NCBI RefSeq assembly: GCF_029318635.1
Contig: NZ_CP119676.1
Location: 124,001 to 188,000 of the forward strand
Length of the DNA stretch: 64,000 nt
Reading direction: 5' to 3'
Source: Varunaivibrio sulfuroxidans
GTDB lineage: Bacteria > Pseudomonadota > Alphaproteobacteria > Rhodospirillales > Magnetovibrionaceae
The notes under the pieces were generated by a model. It saw only the letters and a list, made by a program, of their open reading frames with translations. It was not told the origin of the DNA and did not search any database. A program made the translations under genes and the position numbers. Of this stretch, positions 54,442 through 62,516 are shown one piece after another (the stretch's first letter is position 1; the number at the start of each line of letters is the position of its first letter).

Positions 54442-56805
54442 TCATTCTCTGGTTTTCAGGGCTTGGACGAGATTCATGGCGTCGAGCCTCCGGCGCACGA
54501 GGAGGGCGGAGACGGCGGCGGCCCCGAGCACGATGACGATGGACCAGGTATAGGTATCGCGGGAGACGACCAGAGGCATACGGAACAATTCGGTGTCCAT
54601 CAGCGCCGTCCAGAGCGCCGCCTGACCGTAGCCGAGCAGACATCCGAGCGGAAGCGCGGGGACGATGAGCAGGGCGAGTTCTCCCAGTAGAATATACGCG
54701 GCCTCGCGCCGGGTGAACCCGAGAATGCGCAGGCTGGCCAGTTCACGTGACCGCTCCGACAAGGAAATGCGCGCCGAATTGTAGACCACGCCAAGGGCGA
54801 TAATCACGGCGAACATGATATTGAAGGTGATCATCACCCCCATGTTTTCCTCGATCGTCCGGCGAAAATTTTGCACCACCGACCGATGTATGGAGATCGA
54901 TGCGACCGAGGGCATGCCCTTGAGCCGACGGTAAAGGCGTTCCGCCTGGGATGAGTCGATCCGTAGGCTCGCGCCTGAAGCGCTCGGCGCTTGTCCAAGC
55001 AGACGATTGAGTGCGGCCATGTTCATGTAGACGGGAGTCGCGATATATTCATCGACCAGGGCTGTAACCGGCAATGTGACGACCGGACGCCGACCTTCCT
55101 TAACTTCGACGGTGATCCTGTCGCCCAGGCCGACATGGAGAATCTCGGCCAGTTTGGTGGAAAGCGCGAGGCCGTGTTTGGGGAGTCTCAATGGCGTGTC
55201 GGTCGTGCTCAGGGGGCGGAACATATGGGCGTCGGAAGCGATGGCGATGATATTTTCGTAGCGTTTACGGTGGCCGACGATCAGGCGCACCGGCACCGAG
55301 CGGAACGGTTCGGCGGCCAGCACGCCGGGCAGATGCGCAATTTCGGCCATCGCCGTTTGGGGGTGCGTGTCGGTGAAGGTCACCGTGACGTCCTGGCGTT
55401 GGACTCTGAAAAATTGAAAATCCACCAAGCGATCCATGGAATCGAGGAAAAATATGGCGCTGACGAGAATCGACACGGCCAGCGCCGCGCCCAGCACATT
55501 GAGCCCCGAGCGCAAAGGCCAGCGCAGAGCGTGGCGAAGGATCATGCGGTTGGGCTCGCTCAATGTTCGCAGACGCAATAGGCGTTCGATCCAGGCCGTC
55601 CGGTACGCGGTCGGCGGCGGCGGCGTCATGGCGACGGCGGGCGTCAGGCGCGCCGCGCGCCAAACGGAAAACACCGCGCCCGCCAGGCCGACGACAATGC
55701 CGATCAAGGCCGCCGTCAGATAGATCGAACCGTCAACGATGTAATACAGGAAAGGAAAGCGGAAATATTCGGTGTAGACCTCCGTCATTCCGCGGCCAAG
55801 CCAAGTGCCGAAGGCGCAGCCGATGGCGAGGCCGGCCATGACGATGACCAGCACCAATTTGATGTACAGCCAGGCGATTTGCTCGTTGGCGTAGCCGAAG
55901 GCCTTGAGCAGGCCGATTTGCTCGCGCTCGGTCTGAATCAGGCGCGAAACCACAATGTGCAGCAGGAACGCCGCGATCCCAAGAAAAAGCGGCGGCGCAA
56001 AATTCCCCATGGCGCGCAATTGGCTGATTTCGTTGGTGACGAACCAATTGGATATCTGATCTTTGCGGCCATAGGCGCGAATGCCGCCATAAGGCGCGGT
56101 GATCCGGTCCAGCGCGGCGATGACGCCGTTTTCGCTGGCGCCGCGCTCAAGCGTCATCGAGGCTTCGGTGAAAGCGCCGTTAAGGTCGAAAGCGGCCTCC
56201 ATCGCTTTTTGTCCCATCCAGATCACCGCGAAGCGTTCATCGTCGGGCATCAACGCCCCGGGGCCGAGCGCATAGACATATTCGGGCGACAGCACGATGC
56301 CGACGATATTCAGCGTACGCTTATGTCCGTTGATGATGGCCGTGAAGGTGCTGCCGGGGGTGAAATTATGGGCGCGGGCGAAGGCCTCGTTGATCAGCAC
56401 GTCGTCGGGGTGGCCCGGTGTCAACAGGCGGCCCTGGCGCAGGTGGAGCTTGTTGAGCCGCTGTTCGTCGGTTTCGGGAAACGAGATCAGCCGCCCGGTG
56501 GCGGGCTCGGCGAGATCGGGAACGTCCAGCGTCGCGGTCTTGATGATGCGGGTGGTGACGGTTTTCACCCCGGGAATGGCGGCGATAGCGGATTCAAGGC
56601 GTTTCGGCGCGCGTTTCATCGGGGCGAAAACTTGAGCGAAGCGATAACGTTCGTAATAGGCGTCGCGCGTTTCCTCAAGTGAATACAAGGTGCCCAGGCT
56701 CATGATATAGACGGCGACGCCCGAGCCGATCACCAATGCAATGGCCAGTGCCTGAGCCTTGATACCCCATAGATCGCGGAGAATTTTTCTGTTTAGCGGG
56801 GTCAT
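54442..56805 (-). CDS. ABC transporter permease (FtsX/MacB type, two FtsX domains)
   Basis: 787 residues. An N-terminal span (ALAIALVIGSGVAVYIM), a large periplasmic domain, then three spans, a second periplasmic domain, and three C-terminal spans ending RRRLDAMNLVQALK. The repeated FtsX domains (about 265-395 and 670-780) point to a fused permease of the DevC/YknZ class. Between the ATPase and HlyD genes, with gaps of 6 and 10 bases, so it is one operon. Exports a hydrophobic or lipid-like substrate by family analogy; not tested here. Confidence 0.9.
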   Translation of the reverse strand: MTPLNRKILRDLWGIKAQALAIALVIGSGVAVYIMSLGTLYSLEETRDAYYERYRFAQVFAPMKRAPKRLESAIAAIPGVKTVTTRIIKTATLDVPDLAEPATGRLISFPETDEQRLNKLHLRQGRLLTPGHPDDVLINEAFARAHNFTPGSTFTAIINGHKRTLNIVGIVLSPEYVYALGPGALMPDDERFAVIWMGQKAMEAAFDLNGAFTEASMTLERGASENGVIAALDRITAPYGGIRAYGRKDQISNWFVTNEISQLRAMGNFAPPLFLGIAAFLLHIVVSRLIQTEREQIGLLKAFGYANEQIAWLYIKLVLVIVMAGLAIGCAFGTWLGRGMTEVYTEYFRFPFLYYIVDGSIYLTAALIGIVVGLAGAVFSVWRAARLTPAVAMTPPPPTAYRTAWIERLLRLRTLSEPNRMILRHALRWPLRSGLNVLGAALAVSILVSAIFFLDSMDRLVDFQFFRVQRQDVTVTFTDTHPQTAMAEIAHLPGVLAAEPFRSVPVRLIVGHRKRYENIIAIASDAHMFRPLSTTDTPLRLPKHGLALSTKLAEILHVGLGDRITVEVKEGRRPVVTLPVTALVDEYIATPVYMNMAALNRLLGQAPSASGASLRIDSSQAERLYRRLKGMPSVASISIHRSVVQNFRRTIEENMGVMITFNIMFAVIIALGVVYNSARISLSERSRELASLRILGFTRREAAYILLGELALLIVPALPLGCLLGYGQAALWTALMDTELFRMPLVVSRDTYTWSIVIVLGAAAVSALLVRRRLDAMNLVQALKTRE

Positions 56806-56811
56806 GGCGCT

Positions 56812-57534
56812 TTACCACCTTAAATTCTTGACTGGGCGCCGGGAAGTGTTAACGCGGACGTCGGCGATACGACCGTCGTTAAATGTGATTACACGGTCGG
56901 CCATGTCGGCGATGATCGCGTTATGGGTGATCAGTGTCGTGGTTGTGCCCAAGGTTCGATTGGTGTGTTCGATCGCCTCCAGCACCAGGATACCGGTTTT
57001 GCTGTCGAGGGCGCCGGTCGGTTCATCGCAGAGCAGGATGTTGGGACGCTTGGCGATGGCGCGGGCGATCGCCACCCGTTGCTGTTCGCCGCCGGATAAC
57101 TGGGCGGGGAAATGGGCCATCCGTTCGGCCAGACCGACCATGCGCAAGGCGTCTTCGGCGGGCAATGGATCGGGGGCGATGTTGGTGACGATGGTGACAT
57201 TCTCGCGGGCGGTGAGGCTGGGGATCAAGTTATAGAATTGGAAAACGAAACCGACATGATCCCGACGATAGGCGGTCAGGCCCCGGTCGCTCAGGGCGGT
57301 GAGTTCGCTATCTTGAAAAAACACCCGCCCCGAAGTCGGATTGTCGAGGCCGCCCAAGATGTTGAGAAGAGTAGATTTTCCGCTGCCCGACGGCCCCAGC
57401 AAGACCACCAATTCTCCCTCGTAAAGATCCAGATCGACGCCGCGCAAGGCGTGAATATCGACCTCGCCGGTGCGATAGACCTTCGTGATCCCGAGGGCCG
57501 AGAGCGTTGTTCGCCTGTCATCCTTCTGGGCCAT
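56812..57534 (-). CDS. ABC transporter ATP-binding protein (LolD/MacB-type)
   Basis: 240 residues from the ATG at 57534. Walker [19 protein letters not shown], signature [14 protein letters not shown], Walker [13 protein letters not shown], and the switch histidine in LITHN are intact. It resembles LolD and MacB ATPases that power FtsX-type permeases. First gene of the HlyD/FtsX operon. A TTG at 57549 is in frame. A REP-like palindrome lies 50 bases upstream. Confidence 0.94.
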   Translation of the reverse strand: MAQKDDRRTTLSALGITKVYRTGEVDIHALRGVDLDLYEGELVVLLGPSGSGKSTLLNILGGLDNPTSGRVFFQDSELTALSDRGLTAYRRDHVGFVFQFYNLIPSLTARENVTIVTNIAPDPLPAEDALRMVGLAERMAHFPAQLSGGEQQRVAIARAIAKRPNILLCDEPTGALDSKTGILVLEAIEHTNRTLGTTTTLITHNAIIADMADRVITFNDGRIADVRVNTSRRPVKNLRW

Positions 57535-57587
57535 ATCGGTCACCCGCAATGCGCCTGGAAGATTCAGTGTACCCCTATTGCTCTCTT

Positions 57588-57641
57588 GGGTCAGGACCTA
57601 TTCATCTGATACGTCTGGCGGAGATGAATAGGCCCTGACCC
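57588..57641. repeat. REP-like palindrome upstream of the exporter operon
   Basis: A 54-bp inverted repeat with 20-base arms (gggtcaggacctattcatct) around gatacgtctggcgg, one base different in the loop from the copy at 23915. It is in the convergent space between the ROK gene's 3' end and the ATPase gene's 5' end. Confidence 0.85.
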
Positions 57642-57676
57642 TTATGAAAGGCATAGTCTTACAAGGTTTGAAGATG

Positions 57677-58630
57677 TCAGGTTTGGGAAGGCCGATCGGC
57701 GTCGGGCCAGAGCCAGGCGGCTCCGCGCACGCCGCTGCTGTCGCCGTGCGTGTTGCGCACGAGCCGGGTCGCGCAAGTTCCGCCGAATATCCAGTCGGTC
57801 CAATGCCGGGGGACGTTTCGATACAATCGGTCCATGTTCGAAAGGCCGCCGCCCAGAACGATGACGTCGGGGTCGAGGATATTGATAACGCCGGCGAGGG
57901 CGCGTGCGAGACGGCTCTCGTAGCGTTGGAGGCTCGCTTCCGCCGTCGCGTCGCCTTCGCGGGCGCGGGCGACAATTTCCTCGGGCGATAGCTCGCCCCC
58001 CCGATGGCGCGCATGATCGGCGCCGAGACCGGGCCCGGATAAAAATGTTTCGATGCATCCCGTTTTTCCGCAGTAGCAGAGCGGGCCTGGGTATTCGTCT
58101 TCGTCCTTCCGTTCTTGGGACCGGGATATTTGAGGCCAAGGCAGGGGATTGTGCCCCCATTCGCCGCTCAGCCCCGCCGCCCCGTGCAACACGCGGCCCT
58201 CGACGGCGATGGCTCCGCCGACGCCGGTTCCCAATATAACGCCGAAGGCCACGGCATATCCGGTCGCCGCACCGTCCTTCGCTTCGGACGCGGTGAAGCA
58301 GTTGGCGTCATTTTCCAGCCGTATGGGGCGCCCCAGGAGGGTGCGCAGGTCGTCGCCTAGGGGGCGCCCGATTAGGCAGGTTGAATTGGCGTTTTTCACC
58401 AACCCCGTGGTTGCGTCGAGCGCCCCGGGGATGGCGAAGCCGACGGGCAGGGCGCGGCCCTTGATTTTGGCGACATTCTCCAGGTTGGACAAAAGTTGCG
58501 CGACGGCCTGCAAGGTCCCTGCGTAATCGCCCGCAGGTGTCGCCGTGCGGATGCGGGCGGCGATGGCGCCGTCGGCGTGTAGGGCGATTCCCTCTATTTT
58601 GGTCCCCCCAAGGTCGATACCCAGGCGCAT
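57677..58630 (-). CDS. ROK family sugar kinase
   Basis: 317 residues. ATP-binding DLGGTKIEG at the N-terminus, LENDANCF, GTGVGGAIAVEGRV, and the zinc-binding ROK signature CYCGKTGCIE, with a second GLSGEWGH. Related to fructokinases and N-acetyl-D-glucosamine kinases; GCIE and GEWGH fit GlcNAc or fructose kinases, not a ROK repressor, as there is no DNA-binding domain. ATG 58630 has GGAGGGA upstream; the frame goes 30 codons further without similarity. Confidence 0.93.
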   Translation of the reverse strand: MRLGIDLGGTKIEGIALHADGAIAARIRTATPAGDYAGTLQAVAQLLSNLENVAKIKGRALPVGFAIPGALDATTGLVKNANSTCLIGRPLGDDLRTLLGRPIRLENDANCFTASEAKDGAATGYAVAFGVILGTGVGGAIAVEGRVLHGAAGLSGEWGHNPLPWPQISRSQERKDEDEYPGPLCYCGKTGCIETFLSGPGLGADHARHRGGELSPEEIVARAREGDATAEASLQRYESRLARALAGVINILDPDVIVLGGGLSNMDRLYRNVPRHWTDWIFGGTCATRLVRNTHGDSSGVRGAAWLWPDADRPSQT

Positions 58631-58782
58631 GAATTGTTCCCTCCGCTTGCCGCGCCATGGTCGCCTATCTTGCCGCCGGGCGTCAAAATATTCCCGTCGA
58701 GGACGGTGAATACTTTGCAATAAAATAAAGAATAAGGAGCGAAGGCGCGGAGGGCGGCCCCGTGGCGACGAAAAAGGAAGCC

Positions 58783-59208
58783 TTATTCGGCGTGACTGAG
58801 GTCAAATAGGGTGACCTCGTCGGTGCAATCAAAGGCCTTGAACTCGCCACCGATAAAGCGGGCGATGGGCTGGCGCGCCAAGGCCGCCCGCGTTGCGGTT
58901 TTCGAAGCGGCGGCGGGCGCGGCGACGGGTTTGATTTGAAGAATATGGGCGCGGGCGAAAATATGGCGCGCGCGGACCAAGGCGCAAGCCTCGTCGGGTG
59001 CGGCGATCGTCTCGCGGCGCACCTCTCCGGGGTAGGCTTCGTCGATTAGAGACAGAACGAAGGTTCGAGTGGGCACCCGTGAGGCGGGCAAGCGGGAAAA
59101 CGAGAGGTGCGAGAGGCCGGGCGATTCCGTCGTTGCGTCCCGATCCGCCGCGCTCCGGCTTGTTCGGAAGGCTATCGTTTTCCCCTGAGAAAAATAACGT
59201 TGCGCCAT
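58783..59208 (-). CDS. Hypothetical protein
   Basis: 141 residues from ATG 59208, which has CAGGGGG ten bases upstream; the frame opens 26 codons earlier. No family recognised. The N-terminal half is basic and polar, the middle (FVLSLIDEAYPGEVRRE) looks folded, and an Ala-rich helix and a DCTDEVTLFDLSH tail end it. No signal peptide. Alone between the ROK gene and an AT-rich region. Confidence 0.6.
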   Translation of the reverse strand: MAQRYFSQGKTIAFRTSRSAADRDATTESPGLSHLSFSRLPASRVPTRTFVLSLIDEAYPGEVRRETIAAPDEACALVRARHIFARAHILQIKPVAAPAAASKTATRAALARQPIARFIGGEFKAFDCTDEVTLFDLSHAE

Positions 59209-60164
59209 GAATCCCCCTGGTTTCTGAGTCTCTATCTTCGCCGGTTCGCCGCGGCCAACATCTTTGCCGACAACCGACCCCTTCATTTACGGATGGGTTC
59301 CCAATCGCCCCAGAGCGCTCGGTTCCTCCGGCGTGGGCGCCTTATATGCCACGCAATAAAGTACAGACAAAAATATCATCCGATGACTTTTTGCTATATC
59401 CACCTAAGACTTCATTTCCATCGCGATTACTTACGCAAAAACGCCGTAGGTTTATATTTTTGCGATTTTTTGTTTTGTGTTCCGTCATCGCAAACATCGT
59501 AAACACTTCGTTAACTATAGCAGATGAGGTGCCATGTCAACGTTGAAATACATGATTTCGTGTACCATTCGATATGTTGATGTAAAAATAGACATAGTCC
59601 AAATTCATTAAACCTGGAATATTGCATCTAAAAAATACGATTTATTTTAAATTTTGTTTTAATTTTTTTGACGGCATGTTTTTTCGTGAGGGAGAGATAT
59701 CCCACGAAGGGATGGGGCAGAACGTTAATTTTATAAATTGTTATAAGGCATTATGCCGAGACGCCGGGGGCGTCGCCACCGTTGTAAGGCTGTACCGTAT
59801 GGTTTTGTGGAAGAGGGCGTCGTCGCCGTTTTTGTCCGGCGTCGCTTTGTTGCATCTTAACAAGATGTTTAGACCTGACCTGTCATATTTACAAGGATAG
59901 CGTACATCTACATCCAGTTTTCCGCCCATATATGGTATATCGCGTTGGTTTTTCGTCTAAATATTGCTTTAAGAATAAAAAACGCTGTAGTACATGATCT
60001 GTGTCCGAGAGGATGGACGATGCGTCGTCGTGAGAACGGCATCCTTGCCGAAGGAATGAAGAGAGGCGTTTGGAGATGAGCTTTTTGGATGGGCCTGTTC
60101 GTGTCCGTGCGGTCGGCGTCGGTTTTCGTTTCGCCGCAATGGCGTCATCGAGCGCCGCGATGGG
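59209..60164. other. Long AT-rich region without a recognised gene
   Basis: About 950 bases. Roughly 59340-60000 is visibly richer in A and T than the surrounding genes. The small frames here (for example 59622-59900) lack protein-like composition. No tRNA, hairpin terminator or repeat from the other families is evident. Confidence 0.5.
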
Positions 60165-60176
60165 GTGGGCGTGACG

Positions 60177-61133
60177 ATGGCGAGCTTTGAAACGCGTCCT
60201 CGGCAAATGCGCTCCCGGCGTTCGGGAGAACGCGATCGCTCCGGGGCCGCACGTCTGGATGGAGAGGGCGTTCAAGCGAGGTTTGATGCTCCACGGCAGA
60301 CGTTGGGGATTACGCAGGAGGGGCTGGCGACGGCGTTGACGGTTCGCGAAAATTATCGCCGCAAGTCCGTGTTGTGCGTGCCCGGCGAGGATAATCGTAT
60401 TTTGTTGCCGGAATACCTTCTTAACCATCATATCGATTTGGGGGGGTATGAGGACCCGTTGCCTTTGGCGATGATGGCGACGCGCGATCCCGAATCGCCG
60501 ATGGCGATGGCCGCCGCGACCCGCCTGTCCCCGTTGGGAAGTCGCAATAAACTGGTCAACGGCGTTTTTCGTGTCGTCGGCGAGGCGACTAAGCATCCCC
60601 TGGTCAAGCATTGCGTCGATTTGATTACCGAAAGCGCCTTTTCGCCCGACGCGATAAGCAAGGTGCGCTTTCATACCAGCCGATTCATCAATCACTCGCG
60701 CAAGGAATATTCCCGGCTTTTGAAGTACAATCTGCAGGCGCTTCTCGACGGTCAGATCGCGCCGCGTAAATTCGTCGGCGAGTTTTTTGAGCTGACCGAG
60801 GCGGGCAACCTGCATATGGATATCCGCCGTAAGTTGATTTCCAGCCTCTTACTTTCCGAAAATGTTCGTCCCGGAATCAAATTCTTGATGCTCGAACATT
60901 TAAGTTGTCTTCCCGATCCGACGCGCAGGGCGATTATTTCCGCGGTTCTGCAGGGGCCGCCCAACCATCATACGGACATCATCAAGGAAGAATTGCGCTG
61001 GATTATTTCCCAGGAGCGTAAGGCCGGCGCGCCGCGTCCCCCGGCGTCGTCGCGAAATCATGTCGGGTCCTTGCCAAGGGGCGGGCATTCCTTGGGACGC
61101 GCCGGCGTTCGGCCCACACAAACGCGCGGCTAA
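60177..61133 (+). CDS. Hypothetical protein, soluble, helical C-terminal half
   Basis: 318 residues from ATG 60177 (GTG 60165 is possible). No family recognised. The first 50 residues are Arg/Gly-rich and may be disordered. Residues 50-130 contain LLPEYLLNHHIDLGGYEDPLPLAMM. Residues 140-260 are rich in amphipathic helices (KHPLVKHCVDLITESAF, RLLKYNLQALLDGQIAPRKF, RPGIKFLMLEHLSCLPD). A low-complexity tail follows. No transmembrane segment or signal. The opposite strand also has a long frame here, but codon use favours this one. Confidence 0.65.
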   Translation: MASFETRPRQMRSRRSGERDRSGAARLDGEGVQARFDAPRQTLGITQEGLATALTVRENYRRKSVLCVPGEDNRILLPEYLLNHHIDLGGYEDPLPLAMMATRDPESPMAMAAATRLSPLGSRNKLVNGVFRVVGEATKHPLVKHCVDLITESAFSPDAISKVRFHTSRFINHSRKEYSRLLKYNLQALLDGQIAPRKFVGEFFELTEAGNLHMDIRRKLISSLLLSENVRPGIKFLMLEHLSCLPDPTRRAIISAVLQGPPNHHTDIIKEELRWIISQERKAGAPRPPASSRNHVGSLPRGGHSLGRAGVRPTQTRG

Positions 61134-61255
61134 CCCGCACGCTGGGCCGTTCAGGGCTATCAGGGCCGTTTAGGTCTATGGCGACCTACAGGGGAGGATG
61201 TTCGTCTATCTCACGCTGGGACGCCGGCGGAGAGGCGGCGGCGGACCGAAATGTT

Positions 61256-61606
61256 TTATCCGACCGCGACCGTCTTAACTTCACCGCCGGAATCGTACGT
61301 CAAGGTGGCCTCGGAGCCACAATAAATGCTGTACAGCGTCTCGATCACGGAACTGGCTTCTTCTCCGTTCAGGGAATAATAAATGGTTTGCGCCTCGCGC
61401 CGGGTTTTGACCAAGCCATCCCTGCGCAGACGCGCCAAATGCTGAGATAGGGCGGACTGGCTGAGACCTATGATGTCCTCCAACTCGCCGACGCATTTTT
61501 CGCCGGGGACCAATTGACAGAGAATCATAAGGCGGTGCTGGTTGCTCATCGCCTTAAGGAGTGTGCTTGCGCGGCGCGCGTTTTCCTGAATGGTTTCCAA
61601 TCTCAT
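61256..61606 (-). CDS. ArsR-family regulator, BigR/SqrR-like thiol sensor
   Basis: 116 residues. Winged-helix DNA-binding core LSQSALSQHLARLRRDGLVKTRREAQTIYY. Cys30 (ILCQLVPGE) and Cys96 (LYSIYCGSE) are 66 residues apart, the same spacing as Cys41 and Cys107 of SqrR, which form a tetrasulfide bridge in response to persulfide. A third Cys38 is present. tusA is divergent 635 bases away. Function as a sulfide/persulfide-responsive repressor is inferred by analogy. Metal-binding ArsR/SmtB sensing would need different cysteine or histidine arrangements, which I do not see. Confidence 0.85.
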   Translation of the reverse strand: MRLETIQENARRASTLLKAMSNQHRLMILCQLVPGEKCVGELEDIIGLSQSALSQHLARLRRDGLVKTRREAQTIYYSLNGEEASSVIETLYSIYCGSEATLTYDSGGEVKTVAVG

Positions 61607-62241
61607 GATCTTACGACAACCCCTCTCCTGGCACTTATTTCAAATGCTTCGTTTTCGGTATAGGCCACGTCGCCGAGGCTGATGGACCTCCCCCTTGGCC
61701 GACGCGGGCTCAAGCGCGTTTCAAGCCCGAGATCGATTTTTTCGGTTCGTTGACCCACCTCAGTTCATCGGTTCCTTATCGGTTGTAGCCGGATGTGTAT
61801 TACTAATATTAAATTTAACGGAGATTAAGGCATTCGGCTAGTTGATTTTTTGCATTTTTATGTGCACTGCAGCATGTATATATGCTGTATTTCTTTTGTT
61901 ATTCCGTTTATTAATTTTCCGCCAACGATGAGTAATATCACCATAAAATTAAAAAACGGCTCTAACCTTGAACGCGCATATTCCCGATGCGATAGGCGTA
62001 TCGGAGGGAGGTGGGAAAAGTGAGGGGAAGATATTGATGCTGCGCCGCGAAAAATAAATATCGCAACGCAAAAAAACGCATGTATATTTGCCTCGCGAGT
62101 TCCCCCCATCCCGCCCAAGACGCTTCAACCCCCTTGTCAGTCTCGGATTTTACAGACATGCTAAGTGTCCGCGTGCCGGGAGGCTGGATCTCTCGATCAA
62201 GTAACTCGATCAAGTAAAATATATGTAAGGGAATATGGGAT
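61607..62241. other. Intergenic region between the ArsR gene and tusA
   Basis: About 635 bases with AT-rich tracts (attactaatattaaattt near 61798; tgtatatatgctgtattt near 61872) and a tandem 12-base repeat (tcgatcaagtaa, 62193-62216). It must hold both divergent promoters. I cannot identify an operator; overlapping frames on the minus strand look non-coding. Confidence 0.5.
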
Positions 62242-62481
62242 ATGATGACTTTCACGCTTGACGTAAAAGATTTGAGTTGCCCCTTACCCGTTTTGAAGGC
62301 CAACAGGCAGGTGAAGGAAATGATGGCGGGCGACACGTTGGAAATTCTTGCGACGGACCCCGGCGCTCCGCTTGATTTCAAGGCTTTTTGCGAAACCACG
62401 GGGCACAAGCTGCTTGAGTGTACGGAAGAGAGCGGGGTCTACACTATTCGTATCGAAATTCTTGAAAAGCAAATGTCGTAG
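62242..62481 (+). CDS. tusA: TusA-family sulfurtransferase
   Basis: 79 residues. The persulfide-carrying cysteine is in LSCPLPVLKANRQV (CPxP motif, Cys13), and ATDPGAPLDFKAFC gives the second conserved segment. TusA proteins carry sulfur for tRNA thiolation or in dissimilatory sulfur metabolism. AAGGGA lies upstream of the tandem ATG pair. Its divergence from an SqrR-like gene supports a sulfur-related role; no tus operon is nearby. Confidence 0.9.
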   Translation: MMTFTLDVKDLSCPLPVLKANRQVKEMMAGDTLEILATDPGAPLDFKAFCETTGHKLLECTEESGVYTIRIEILEKQMS

Positions 62482-62516
62482 CCGCCGCGCCCGGGAAACG
62501 GGGCGAGGGGGCGCGT

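Noticed and set aside
59622-59900. A 92-codon plus-strand frame in the AT-rich region
   Set aside because: No Shine-Dalgarno and no protein-like pattern; reported as unassigned DNA instead.
59889-60815. A 308-codon minus-strand frame opposite the gene at 60177
   Set aside because: Arg/His/Gln-rich composition and no domain; the plus-strand translation has normal helical and hydrophobic patterns.
61858-62408. Minus-strand frames over the tusA promoter and 5' end
   Set aside because: Overlap tusA and lack ribosome sites; low-complexity products.
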